A stretch of DNA of 64,000 bases from Limnephilus marmoratus (GCA_917880885.1 OU862915.1:35968676-36032675), one strand, 5' to 3'; positions 21,704 through 32,860 are shown, counted from the first letter of the stretch. Notes: generated by a model not told the origin, from the sequence alone. Made by a program: numbers and translations.

Positions 21704-22164
21704 TTAAGATAATTTTTGAAAAAGTTGTGACAAAATTCATTCGAGTAAATGTTGTTTTTTTAACTCCTCCAACTCATCAAATAATTCCTACAAATATTTG
21801 AGCATTACATGAAGCAAAAGATTTTTTAATCCTATATTTTTAATTTCTTATCCTTAAAATCATCATTTGGTCAGTAGTTTCACAGAACCTAACAATTAAT
21901 CAAATTTCATTAATGTTAAAAATTCAAGTTCTGTGAAAGTTCTATTCAAGTCGTGGTATTAATCTATTATGGAACAATGGTTAACAGTACTTGAACAAAA
22001 ATAGAATATTAATAGAACTTTCATAATCCTTGAAAATTAAATTTTAAATTTGATGAATTGTTGAAGATCTGTAAAAAAATAAACTTATTTACAACCATGC
22101 CGTTTCCTGGCAGGGGAAGACTGAAAGGATAGATTCTCATCATCTCATACACAAACTGTTATAC
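21704..22164. other. no recognisable feature
   Basis: AT-rich, nothing recognised. Confidence 0.4.
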
Positions 22165-22250
22165 TTCTTACTGAGATGACCCGCCTCCAATTTGATTCAC
22201 TTGATCGTACCATGTCTTCCTCTGGCGTCCTTGATTTTAAATTACTTTCT
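22165..22250 (-). pseudogene. LINE reverse transcriptase C-terminal scrap
   Basis: The minus-strand translation gives GRQRKTWYDQVNQIGGGSSQ and a stop, matching RKTGHDQVN of the 57040-57290 fragment and the RRRGRPRKTW-type end of these LINEs. Confidence 0.55.
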
Positions 22251-22617
22251 TGACATTAATTTCCGTGTCATAATATAATAAATTATCTTTAAACATCTTA
22301 CCGTTAATTTGCTCAACAAGTCAAAAACCACCAAAAAGTCCTTCTATTAACCATTACCATTATCATCTGAACTTCTCAAATTTATTCACGGTGTATAAGC
22401 AAATGAAATTAATAAATACATCCTATGGAAAAGTGTTACATAATATTTATTTTGAATTTGTAAAGTTTCATTTAAATGTTTTAAAAAATTTGGCTTAAAT
22501 GTTATTTGGTTTTCAACCACTTTATTGCACAATTTTACAAATAGCCAACTTGTTTCGCTTAGCTAACCTTCTTGTAGTGTTTCTAAATATAAAAGACGTT
22601 TCAACGCCTCTCTACAG

Positions 22618-22809
22618 ATGTCGTTAGAAGAGGTAGTTACGTGGAATTTTAAGGTTTCTCCACAGAGGTCAGTATTGTACTACGTGAGAGAGACAATTGT
22701 TGGCCGTTCAGATCTAAAACCCGAATGGTTACGAAGATATGCGATACATAGTCGGACAGCGGTCCACTCCGTAGATCAACACGGAACACCATTTACAACG
22801 GACGTTTGA
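22618..22809 (+). other. short unknown open frame
   Basis: 63 codons, less AT-rich than its surroundings, starting MSLEEVVTWNFKVSPQRSVL. No family recognised, no neighbours in the same frame, no splice context I can defend. It may be chance or an exon. Confidence 0.12.
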
Positions 22810-23654
22810 ATTCAATTAGTTATTATTTGTAAACACGATATGGATAGTAAAAAACTTATAATCTCGACGAACCAAGAATTTTTAAAAACTACCGACCACC
22901 AACTGGAATTGTGATAAGTGGATAACCCAGGTCACCACACTTTTTCAGGACTGTTGTAACTGGTAAAAATAAAGTTTTTTTTTTCATTTAAAGTGTTAGG
23001 TCTAGCCACAAAGGTATAATATTATAAGTTTATAAATAAAAAAAATATAGTTTCATTAGTTTTTCTTCAGTCAAATTTTCTAAAACAATTCTACAAACAT
23101 AAGAAAAATTTATTTTTCAGTTTTTGCTATATAAATGATTCGGCAACCCTATTTCCAGTTCATCTAAACGCGCGCGAAATGTGAAAATAACATTTTTTCA
23201 TAACGCAGATTTGTTTTCAGTGTTTCCTCGCGTAGAATTGGCGCCATTCCCCAGTGCGGTCGAGAACCCAGCACCAGCATACTATTTCAAACCTACGCCT
23301 GTGTGGAGTCCTAACCCACTGTGTATACATACTAGGGTGGAGCACGGATGTATGAAAAAAATTTTTTTTAAAGATTCAGAGTTCTAAGAGGGGGGGATTT
23401 ATGCCTTATGTTAAAGTAAAAAATACGTGGGATTTTTCATTTCATTTGATTAAGATCTTCTGTCTCCGCAGTGACTTCAAAAATTGAAAATTAGGGTAAA
23501 AAAGTTTAAAGTTTATAAGGCGATACATTATGATTAATTTTGTGGTAAGTAGGTGTTAAATGATAAAAAATATATAATTAAGATATTTATTAAGGCATCG
23601 CTGTAAAAAAAATTAAATTTTAAACAAACTCGAAAAATAATACATTTATTATTT
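22810..23654. other. no recognisable gene
   Basis: Includes a TTGGCGCCATTCCCCAGTG stretch near 23238 that recalls an LTR primer-binding site, but no LTR can be defined. Confidence 0.3.
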
Positions 23655-25345
23655 AGGTTTAAAATCCTTTTTCGTTTCAAATTAAGGCATTTGATTTCAC
23701 GATTCCAGCTTTCCAGATTCCAGATTATTCTTTAAAGCTCTTTCAACAGCTTGGGTATGGCAGGTGAGCCTTATAAACAATAGTTCGTTTTCACCACCAG
23801 ATTCCACGACATTCTGAATTTCCTAGTCCAATAAGTTTTTCAAAATCGGTGGTTCGGTTAAGTTTTCCTGCCAATTTATTAAATCAATATATGTAGAAGC
23901 ATTAAAATCTATCAATGGCACTTGAAACAGTCTAGGTGTTGGAGGTTGAGTAGTACTGCCTTTAGTAGGGCTGCCAGCTCTCTAACATGTTTTTTATCAT
24001 CTGTTATCATCGCAAGAAGAATCCCTCCAGGATGCGCAAAGTAGCCGTTTCTTTGGATGCCAGAAATACTTTTAAGTATTTCTGGCAGGTATCTGGAGGC
24101 CTTAATAACAGATTACACGTGCCATTTTTGCATGATGGTTTATTTTTAATTGGGAACCAAAACGGTGGGTAAATTTTGACCACAAAAGTAGCCAGAGTTT
24201 TAAAATTTTCAGATGGTTCTCCAGTAGATACATACAAACGTAGTCTTCGGTGATCCAACGGGCATGTGATAGTTTTTCTGGAAATTTATTGCCTAGGTCT
24301 TCTGGAAATGCATCTGAAACTACCGCCGAGATAATTTTATACAAGTTCTGTTGGTCTGGCCATTTCTGGTAGCATTTGACCTTTGATGCGTTCAAAATTT
24401 TTAACAGGCAGCTTTTTACAGGTTTCCAGTGATTTTTCCAGTGGACCAATATAAGATTTAGGTCCCGAAGTACACCCATCGAGATGAAGAAACAGTTGTC
24501 TCAAAGGCAGTTCATTCATGTGGAGTAAAAAAATTATCCACTGAAGTGGTTTTTGTAGCCTTTTCTCAAGCAGTCTTATAATTCCAGCATACTTTCCAGT
24601 ATTAACATTCGTACCATCACAATCAATTGCCATAGTTCTATCTTGGGAAACTTCTTTATGTAACAGAAACCCTGTTATCACGATATCTATTCCTTTTGCT
24701 GTACCAACATCAGGTACCACGTATCCCATGTAAATGGATCCCGGCTCTTGAATCATTGAGACAGGTTCTTTTTTAGAGTCTTTTGCAACTTCTTTGTAGC
24801 AGTTACGTCGATTCCGCTAATTACCATTACCCGAAACGTTCTTTGATCGGTCAAAAAAGTTTGCTCTTGTTTAGGAACCTTTTTATCCTTAGGATATATA
24901 CATTGAGCGAATGCTTTGCACTTGCATACTGAAATATCAAAAAGTATCTTACTGCTTTTCTGAAAACTATTTAACTTGTCCAGGGAGAGCCTCTGGATAG
25001 ACTTGAGTAGGTTTTTGCACTTTATATGATATCATTTAAAGTGCAAATATCAAATTTCAACATTCCAATGATCCTTGTTCGCATCAATGTAGGAAAAGAT
25101 GCAGTGTTATAATAAATTTAATAATAAATTTGGACAACTTATATAGCGCCGTACATGTACCATATATTTTCAATTTGGACATTACTATATCTGCTATCTT
25201 ATCAAAAATTGGTTCTTTTGCAGTTTCTGATTGCAATATCAGTTGATGTCTCGTCCACTCAAGTATTTCACTACATCTTCGTAAGTAGGTAGAACGTTCT
25301 CTTTCATCTCACAAACATAACCAAATAAAGGACATTTGAATACAC
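23655..25345 (-). pseudogene. multicopy insect protein, decayed copy
   Basis: A single ancestral gene can be followed across about 1.7 kb in changing frames. In order on the minus strand: FGYVCEMKENVLPTYEDV (about 25330-25270), PTLMRTRIIGMLKFDI, VCKCKAFAQCIYPKDKKVP, QTFLTDQRTFRVMVISGID, AIDCDGTNVNTG, QWIIFLLHMNELPLRQLF, HLDGCTSGP, RLRLYVSTGEPSENFK (about 24240), FWFPIKNKPSCKNG, DFNASTYIDLINWQENLTEP, CHTQAVER (about 23760) and FETKKDFKPK then stop near 23660. I recognise these blocks from memory as a family of uncharacterised proteins, repeated many times in some insect genomes. Its function is not known to me. The high copy number suggests a mobile-element origin, which is inference. There are at least four frame changes and several stops, so this copy is dead. 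Confidence 0.7.
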
Positions 25346-26134
25346 TCCGAGTTCTTTGCATAGTTGCCACGAAAGAATACCGAACGTAATTTTAACAACA
25401 AACGAGCGTGCGACTGATCCGAGCCACGAACAAATAGAGCACTGTCGACGCGCGACGCGACAAGTGCAAGCAGCTAAGTACCACCTCCCGCGCTTCCTCT
25501 CTCCCTGTTATTTAAATTATAAAACACAAATTCGAACTTCTTTTTATTTTGTGTCGAATCTATATTATATCAAGTAAACTTTCTTGATAAGAAATTAGTA
25601 TGTTTATTCAAAAATGTCATACATAAACATGACTTCCAATTAGAGTGTAAAACCGACTATTTTCATAAATTCAATGCTGTTGCGGAGGCAGTTATCCTGA
25701 AAAAAAATTTATAATATTTTACATGGCTTAAATTGAACCTAAAAGGCACCAAATTTTTACTCTTACATTACCGTCCAGCGAAAAAAAATAATTCACTCCT
25801 ACCTAATACATACGCCCGTATGGAAACCGTCGTTTTTTAGGGTAATTTATTGTGGCGATTACGCGGAAATGTTGAGGAGTTCATATTGTAGGGATTTCGG
25901 GAAGTACCGTGATAAAAGGGATACAAAATATAACATTCTGGATGGTGATTACACCGGTGGTGTAACAAAAATGTGATAATTTTCATGAATGTGTAAATTT
26001 TGCCCTGTGTATCAGGAATAAATAAACAGATAAAAAGTGTGTACGTGTTTAATTTTATTTAAATCTGCGATACCAACAATATGCAATATTTCACTAAAAG
26101 TAATTTCGACAACATACTTATTCGTTCTGCTACC
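25346..26134. other. no recognisable gene
   Basis: 25380-25510 is less AT-rich and lies just upstream of the pseudogene start, so it could be its old promoter or leader. The remainder is AT-rich. Confidence 0.3.
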
Positions 26135-26325
26135 ATGAGACGGGTATAGGTACCGATACCCCGGGAAGCATTTATTGGATAATCAACACCTTTGCTATAG
26201 AATTTTCCAAATAGTTCGCTATGTTTGGTGACTTAGCAGGGGTGCCCGGGTTCATGGGGTGAGGTTTTTCCCGGTCTTGGTGGCAGATGCGTCTGCCCAC
26301 CTGCTGCATGGCGGGCCGAAAAAAA
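26135..26325 (+). mobile_element. SINE-B 5' head
   Basis: From GGTATAGGTACCGATACCCC through AAGCATTTATTGGATAATC and GTGCCCGGGTTCATGGGG to GCATGGCGGGCC. It is cut where SINE-C sequence begins. Confidence 0.7.
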
Positions 26326-26329
26326 ACAA

Positions 26330-26425
26330 AAACATTAAGATTACGATCACAGCTTGGACTCGAACCCAGGATCTCTTGTCTTACCGCGACAAGCGCCCTA
26401 ACTAAATCCACCATCGAGACCTTTT
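26330..26425 (-). mobile_element. SINE-C tRNA-like head
   Basis: Read on the minus strand: an A-box-like GTGGATTTAGTTAGG, an arm CTTGTC/GACAAG, then the B box GGGTTCGAGTCC (26356-26367 reversed). The order and spacing are those of a tRNA, but the tail and neighbouring SINE-B show a SINE. A true tRNA gene is less likely because acceptor-stem pairing is not evident. Confidence 0.6.
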
Positions 26426-26621
26426 ATCGCTATTTTTGCCTATGTCATATTCAAAACTCAGAATTAACAATAATATTTTCGACTAATTTTTACCTTTTTT
26501 TGGCTGCTACCTGTGAAATGGTAACACAATTGTTAAACATATTTTGATACATTTTTATGTTGGACACCTATTGACCCTTTTATAAAAGTTTAGACTTAAG
26601 TAGTTTAGGTTTAATTTAGAT

Positions 26622-27016
26622 CATAGGTTCTCAACGTGGGCGATAACGCCCGCTTGTTTGAGGCTTTCATGGGAGCAGTAGAAGACCCAGAGAGAATTAT
26701 GGAGCGTTGAGTTGGCACAGTGAGGGCGTGAGCAAGTAAAAAATGGTCTTAAAAATAAAAACAAAACGCTTATCACGTACTAATAATCTTACGTGCATTA
26801 TTATTATTAAGGATTTACACTATATAATCAAATTATTGATTCCACCGTGACAGTTGAGCCCCCCCCCCCCCCCCCCATCAGAAGTTGTCTGAATGTAATC
26901 GTGGCTATAGATGTTTCTCATTCACGACATATGCTTAGTATAAAAAAAATAGGAGGCTCTAGAAAAAAAAATATTCTCAAAGTGGGCAGTGGGCAAAATA
27001 AGTTTGAGAACCTATG
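26622..27016. mobile_element. non-autonomous hAT element
   Basis: 395 bp with terminal inverted repeats CATAGGTTCTCAA…TTGAGAACCTATG and a perfect 8-bp duplication ATTTAGAT on each side (26614-26621, 27017-27024). The 8-bp duplication and TTCTCAA-type ends define hAT. No transposase. An uninterrupted run of about 18 C sits at 26859-26876. Confidence 0.92.
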
Positions 27017-27024
27017 ATTTAGAT

Positions 27025-27407
27025 TAAGATGAAGCAATTTTTTTTGATTGGAAAAACACTTATTATGACACATTATACCCATCAATGACGCCATAAATTG
27101 AATTAGCGTTTATTGTAGAAGTTGACTTCTTTACTTTACTTCTTAACGTAGGTAATTTCTTCAATAATCGTTATTTCACTTTGTGTCACCATTTTAATTA
27201 AATTGATGCCACCACTTTTTTAATAAAAATCGTCAACATGTTTCGAAACTAATGGTTTTTTGGCCTGGACAATTTTTTTATTTTTTTATTATTCTTTACA
27301 TCTTAGGTGCATACAGTTTTTACAGTATTTTCGACTACCGCATTAGGCACATGCCCGTATTTTGAAATTAAATTATGAACCTGGTCACTGTGGCGACCGT
27401 TATATTT
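27025..27407. other. no recognisable feature
   Basis: AT-rich, nothing supported. Confidence 0.4.
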
Positions 27408-27490
27408 TAATTTTTCTGTTTCTTGTTCTTTTCTACATTTTCGTTTAGATTTACTAGTATTATAATAACTTCTTCTTCAATAACCTTCAA
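27408..27490 (+). mobile_element. SINE-C 3' tail fragment
   Basis: CTTGTTCTTTTCTACATTTT, CGTTTAGATTTACTAG and CTTCTTCTTCAAT match the 3' part of SINE-C at 59732-59873. Confidence 0.5.
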
Positions 27491-28021
27491 AAGTTATTAT
27501 AACAAGAGTTATTCCAATAATTATTAAACAAAGTGTAATCATTTTCTAATCATAAAAATGCATCTAAAAATTAAATCAGGCTTTATTAGCCAGAATTCTA
27601 CTTTTTTGAAACTGTCAAATTCACCAAACACCAATGAATTTAGTTTACTTCAATATAAAATAATTGAGCATTTCCTCCAAGGCCTACCTACTCCATGAAG
27701 TGAAACTTGTATGAAAATCGTTTTCCAAGCTCTGCAGGCTTCGGAGGTGGGTACTTGATGGCAGGTGTATTATTATTCACACCCACAGGGGTAGTATCCG
27801 CAGGGTGGTTGGGGTCCCAACACACTTTTATGTATTTTTGATTAGGGTCGAAAGGATGGTAGGTGTGGAGCTGCCAAAATCATGGGACCTTTGAAAATAC
27901 AAATACCTGCTTTAAAAATTCACACAATATGTAAAGTTGAGCATTATGCACGATGATGTTGATTTGTAGAGAGTGTTGTAATAATATTTGAAGTTTAGTA
28001 TCGTAATATGCTTTTTATTAA
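27491..28021. other. no recognisable feature
   Basis: Nothing supported beyond short motifless open frames. Confidence 0.35.
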
Positions 28022-28391
28022 TCTTCTCTATAAATAAAAATGAATCTCCGAAATGTATGTACGCGCATAACTTCCAAACGACTGCACCAAATTGGATAAT
28101 TCTTTTATTTTTGTGTTCGTTATTGTCAGGACAAGGTTTGTATAAAACTACTGATGAGCTCTGGCGTCATGAAATTTGTCCAAAAAAATTGCAACAGGTG
28201 GCACGCGAGCTGTTTGAAAATTAAATGTAATGCGGGAGTGAGGAGGGGGGAGGGGGAATTCGGGAGGGGGGAAGGGGACGCGGGAGAGGAAGGGGGGGAG
28301 GAAGGGGAACGGGACAAACGGGAAAGGACACGCAGGGAGAAACAATTTCTTTATGAAATGGTGTAGCAACGTATGCCGGGAACCAGCTAGT
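28022..28391 (+). mobile_element. Helitron-type non-autonomous element H4
   Basis: The 5' part is TCTATAAATAAAAATGAATC. The core is G-rich, with GACACGCAGGGAGAAACAAT shared with H1-H3. The 3' end is GCAACGTATGCCGGGAACC followed by AGCTAGT. The CTAG-type 3' end and lack of terminal inverted repeats fit Helitrons. H5 at 40565-40998 has the same end next to helicase coding sequence. Confidence 0.65.
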
Positions 28392-28491
28392 ATTTACTAA
28401 ATCTTTGAAAAATTATGTTTGACGCTTTCTAAGGCTGTGTTATTTGGTAAAAATCATAATGACTTAAATCGGTCTTTTTTATATTAGTAAA

Positions 28492-29180
28492 CTCCACACA
28501 GGAGGCCCTGGGGAAAATGATTCCCGTCAGGGCCTTATGTCATCTTTGGGGGTGCTGGGTGGACGGACTTTTGAGGAAAAGAAAGAGATTTTTTTCGATT
28601 AGTTCCACCCAAGAGATAATGATTCCCCTCAGGACCGATATCATCTTTGGGAATGCTGTGTTAAGGGTGAACGAAAAGGAAGGAGATGAAGTTCTGGGAA
28701 GGAAAAAGGTATGAGGGATGGGTAGGAATCGGGGTCAGTGTCTCCAGGAGAGACGTACGTTGGAATCCATCTCTGGTACTGCGGTGTAAGGCGATGTTCC
28801 GAGAGAGTCCTACAGGAGAGGTCAATGGCCTCCCTCAACCAGTCTCTCCCGATCCGGCCTGCCACGTGTCTTTTGAGCAGGTGCATTTATCGCCAAGACC
28901 CGGACAAACCACACCTCATGTATCCGGGCTCCCCTGTTAAGTCACCAAATACGTAGTGAACAACTTTGGGTGACGCATGGCAGAGGTCTAGTCTGTAGTC
29001 TGTAGGTAGTAAAACAATTTTTCTGGTCAATAATTTTTTGAAAACTAATCTCAACCATCTTTCTCCGTCTCTTCAAGACCTGTATTCGTTCCTTTCTCTC
29101 CTCTCCTCCTTCCCCTATGGCAGAGGTGTTCATTATCCAATAAATGGTTCCCGTGGTGGCGGTATCCATATCCGCCTCCC
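28492..29180 (-). mobile_element. SINE-B copy with nested insert
   Basis: Minus orientation, from CTCCACACAGGAGGCCC to the head near 29178. The 3' region appears twice (28492-28600 and 28605-28690), pointing to a second partial copy joined at the tail. A 129-bp insert lies at 28988-29116. Confidence 0.75.
28988..29116. mobile_element. 129-bp insert with 11-bp duplication
   Basis: Flanked by ATGGCAGAGGT at 28977-28987 and 29117-29127. The sequence on both sides is continuous SINE-B head, so this is an insertion with a target duplication of retroposon size. The insert starts CTAGTCTGTAGTCTGTAG and ends in a pyrimidine-rich stretch. The family is unknown. Confidence 0.65.
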
Positions 29181-29215
29181 AAATTGGATATTATCTAACT
29201 CTATGGATCGCGATA

Positions 29216-29265
29216 GACCCTCCACACAGCATCTTCATCTTCCTGCGTGGAGTTAACGTAAAAAA
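29216..29265 (+). mobile_element. SINE-B 3' tail scrap
   Basis: GACCCTCCACACAGCATCTT then GCGTGGAGTTAACGTAAAAA: the two ends of the SINE-B tail with the middle deleted. Confidence 0.6.
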
Positions 29266-29299
29266 ATTCACTATTTTTTTCCCCTAGAGTACTCCTGCT

Positions 29300-29400
29300 C
29301 TAAAAATGGGCGTCCCATAGTCCCATTGACAGACCACGGACAGTTGAGAGCAATTAATACTCTTGTGCGCTATTCACTTGTGCGGTATTCAATTAAGCTG
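29300..29400 (+). mobile_element. SINE-A 3' end fragment
   Basis: GTCCCATAGTCCCATTGAC and CTTGTGCGGTATTCA match the reversed 3' ends of SINE-A at 10733 and 42440. Confidence 0.45.
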
Positions 29401-30104
29401 TGTAAATTTATTAGTTTCTTATAATTTGTAATGCGCTTATTATTGTTTCACCATGCCCCACAAAATATTACATTTCAAAGAAATATTTGCTTAACCTCGT
29501 TCAGTAACAGCAAAGCGTTTTGCGTTTTGAATGTTTTGTTTATTTCATCCGCGCTCATATTAGCATTGAATAAAACACACAAAAATACTCTTGCTAGCTC
29601 TGAAATTTACCTAAATGGGTACCTACTCTATTAGTAAGCCCTCTATTTTAATAACCATTCAGGAAAGTGGATTGTTTACTTTTTCCATTATTGCGGTTGC
29701 CTATTATAAAATTAATTTAATGCTCTCTAAGGCACGAGCTCTTTTTGGACTCTACACAGAATATTGAAAAATCTAGATATTAGGAGGTAAAAATAGTGTA
29801 AGGTATTGTAATGATATATGGAAGGGTGAACTGTATAAATTACTCTAGTGAAGGAAGGTATTGAAAAAATACTAGAATTATCACAGATAATTTTTTAATA
29901 CAAATGCAAATCTCGTGTACCCTTTCTTTTCGATTATAAATTGATGTCTGGAGGTTTCGCAGCCTCCAAAGTGTCAGATAATCAGTCAATATACACGTAC
30001 ATAATTTTTTGATAAATAACATTCGCTATGCAAAATAACTGGCGTATCAGTGAATAGAGGTGAACTAACGAAGCTCTTCGAATCATAAAAAAACGTAAAC
30101 ACGA
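29401..30104. other. no recognisable feature
   Basis: AT-rich. The open frames 29431-29634 and 29840-30022 lack motifs. Confidence 0.35.
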
Positions 30105-30568
30105 TCCATAGAGTTAGATAATATCCAATTTGGGAGGCGGATATGGATACCGCCACCACGGGAACCATGTATTGGATAACGAACACCTCTGCCATAGGTA
30201 ACGTCAAGTGGTTCGCTACGTTTGGTGACGTAGCAGGGGTGCCCGGGTTCATGGGGTGAAATTTGTACAGGTGTTGGTGGCGGATGCAGGCCGGATCGGG
30301 AGTGAGTGGTTGAGGGAGTTTGACTTCTCCAGCCGTACTCTCTTGGAACATCGCTTTGCACTGCAGGGATGGATTCATACGTCCGTCACTCCTGAATTCC
30401 GTCCCCCACCCTCCGATTCCTACTCACCCCTCGTACCCTTTTCCTTCTCAGAACTTTTTCTCATTTCTTTCCTAAAAAGACCCTCCCACACAGCAAAAGA
30501 TGACATAGGCCCTGCGGGGACTTATTTTTCCAAGGGCCTCCTGTGTGGAGCTAACGTTAAAAAATTAA
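30105..30568 (+). mobile_element. SINE-B, full length with deletion
   Basis: It begins at or just after CGATCCATAGAGTTAGATAA and continues GGGAGGCGGATATGGATACC to the 3' end GGCCTCCTGTGTGGAGC. A short deletion lies after GTTGGTGGCGGATGC. Its first 95 bp are an inverted copy of 29120-29215. Confidence 0.75.
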
Positions 30569-31514
30569 TTGATTTGTGTGACGAACATCCAAATTTTAAA
30601 CCATGGAAAATCCGATTTCATGAAACATTTTTTAAACAACGTTGACTAGATACTTTACCCAGAATTATTTTTCAATTAAAGCTTAATCTCTGAATCATAT
30701 GGGTAAGTAACTGATTGCTGACTAAAGCAGCACATTTTTCTTTTTGCTGTCTTGACTTTACATAATTCTGTGTTCGAATGTTAGTTTTTCAGCGTGATAG
30801 CCTCCGCATTGCTAAAATATTAACCCCCAATTTTCACCCCCAGTTTCTGGACTCCTTTTTACCGCAGAAATAAAAAAGTCCAGCAGCTTAAATTGTTAGT
30901 GAGACTGAATATATAACTTATTTTCAGTAAAATGAATTAATACCAATAAAATTAGCACAGTGCTTTTGTAATGGCTTTAAATTAAAGCATTTTGTACTAA
31001 AGTAACAATACTTTATAACCATTGTGCATGAAACTCGTTTGAACAAAAAGAAAACATGTTTTCATTGTTTTAACTTTTCCTACAGCTCATTGTTAGTTTT
31101 ATGTGTATTTAATAACCGTAAGTAATGGAAATGTATTGTTTGTAGAAAACAATTTAATTATTTTACTTTCGCTTTGGAGAACTTCAAAGCTCTTTCAGTA
31201 GGTATAAGAATTTTATTTTCATTATTATGAAAAGGTGGTTTTTAATCATGATAGAAATTAAACGTATGACTAACAACAATCTTTACCTTTTAATGAAAAC
31301 TAAAACTAATGGTTTCATATATTTTTTTTTATTTTAGCGAATATATAAAATAATTTTATGTAAACAAAATATAATGGTGAATTTAAATAAAGACATTGCA
31401 TTCCTTAATCAATCCTCCTCACTAGGGGGTCCTGTGCCGAGGAGGTCTAAAATAATTAAATACTAATTTTTCGAAGAAAACTTCTTCGGAAAGGGTTTCA
31501 CTTTGTGATGGCAT
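30569..31514. other. no recognisable feature
   Basis: AT-rich. Nothing supported. Confidence 0.35.
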
Positions 31515-31917
31515 TATTTATTTTAATGAAAAGACAAATAACTTTGTTCACATCACTTTTATTTGTACACAATCTACATGTTTCGTGAACGATGTTCACA
31601 TCATCAGGATCAAATGTATACGAAACTTAAAAATTAAACATAGATCACATATGGGACGAAGGGGTAGGAGGAAGGGGAAGGGGTAAGATTGAGGGGACTT
31701 TATTAAAATTGGGGATTTCAAAGTCTTTAGCAGGGAAAGACCGGTTAAGTGGGAAAAGGTTCAAAAGAGGGTTTATAAAAATTTGTTGCTTATTAATTAT
31801 GTCTGCTTTATTATTTACATTTTTCCTAACATCGAACATCGTTCACGAAACATGTAGATTGTGTACAAATAAAAGTGATGTAAACAAAGTTATTTGTCTT
31901 TTCATTAAAATTAAATA
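31515..31917. mobile_element. Penelope-like terminal repeats, inverted
   Basis: The arms 31515-31597 and 31834-31917 are nearly identical in inverse orientation (two substitutions and one indel by eye), with a 236-bp spacer. The inner edge of the left arm, read on the minus strand, has CTGATGA…GAAAC. Penelope-like elements are known to have terminal repeats in direct or inverted order carrying hammerhead motifs, which is the basis of this call. No reverse transcriptase of that class is visible, so a plain inverted-repeat MITE remains possible. Confidence 0.45.
31581..31607 (-). ncRNA. hammerhead-like ribozyme core
   Basis: Minus strand: CTGATGA (31607-31601), one extra T, a stem GTGAAC/GTTCAC with a three-base loop, then GAAA (31584-31581). 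These are the two conserved core strings of a hammerhead around a perfect six-base stem II. The extra T, and stems I and III that I cannot pair well, argue that it is degenerate. The opposite arm keeps the GAAA side only. Confidence 0.3.
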
Positions 31918-31929
31918 CTGTTTATTTGT

Positions 31930-32400
31930 CTTCTATGTCGTTTTTAGAGTCTTTAATAGGGTTTTTTCATTGAGCTCTTTCAGCCATATTTTTATTCTTG
32001 ATTTTTAGTTTTATGTCTCAGGGAAGAATATTATGAAGTTTTTTTGCTAAGTATGTGTAGTTTCTTTGTCCAAATATGGTTTAATAACTTGGAATATTTT
32101 TTATGTCATTTTTATTTGATCTGGTATTATGCATACCTGGTCTAGGAGAGAATTCAGTATTTTTGAATAGCTTCAACTAATTGAAAATTTCAATTGAAGG
32201 CGTTCTAAACGGTACTTTAGTGTGGTCTTTATGTTTTTTTTTTAATTGTATTCAGGTTGTGTATGTACTTTTTTGCAGCATATCCCCATCCTATGATTCC
32301 GTATTCAATTCGTAGTAGATAGATCAATAATTCTTCGTAATAACGCCACTTTTCGTTAAAGTAATTTATGTATATCTTACTGCAGTTATTTAAGAGATGA
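31930..32400 (-). pseudogene. LINE reverse transcriptase C-terminus, decayed
   Basis: Minus-strand blocks in several frames: LRIEYGIIGWG, then HNTRSNKNDIKNIPSY, FGQRNYTYLAKKLHNILPE and IKIWLKELNEKTLLKTLK. They follow the order of jockey-like C-termini and resemble 1629-2357. Many stops. Confidence 0.65.
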
Positions 32401-32444
32401 TATCAATGATCATGAAAAAGTTATTTATGATTTTATAACACGCT

Positions 32445-32860
32445 TCACCCCTCAGACTAATTTGTTCGGTTTTCCGTAGAACTCACATAGGTCTCATAGA
32501 AATTCTTGTGTCTCCCTTACTATCATGGTTAGAAATATGTTCTGAACGGTTTTAGAAAGAGAAAATACCACGCTTTTTTATTAAAATTTAAAACTTAACC
32601 TGAAAATAATTAGAATATAAACCATTATGAAAATAAAGTTTCCGACTATAGTTTGAAATAACATCAATAAAACTTTGTAATTTTTTATGAATTATTGAAA
32701 AAATCTGAGTTGAATGAACTGGCAAAAAAGTGAGTTGACGATAATTTTTATCACATATTTGCCTAAAAAAATATGTTCGTTTTTATATTTTTTAACAGTA
32801 ATTTGAGTAAAATTTAATTTTGAATTATAAAGTTTGAGAAGATATTTAATCAGCTTTCAA
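32445..32860 (+). repeat. dispersed repeat R5, copy 1
   Basis: Collinear with 61235-61590: CTCACATAGGTCTCATA, CTCCCTTACTATCA, AGAAATATGTTCTGAACG, GAAAGAGAAAA and further AT-rich matches. Class unknown. Confidence 0.55.

Noticed and set aside
21550..21801. 83-residue repetitive protein
   Set aside because: It arises because the 33-bp minisatellite unit is divisible by three.
22545..22580. Another CTTGTTTCG…CTTCTT arrangement
   Set aside because: Same resemblance with even less support.
23238..23256. Second LTR primer site TTGGCGCCATTCC
   Set aside because: No TG…CA-bounded LTR could be drawn next to it.
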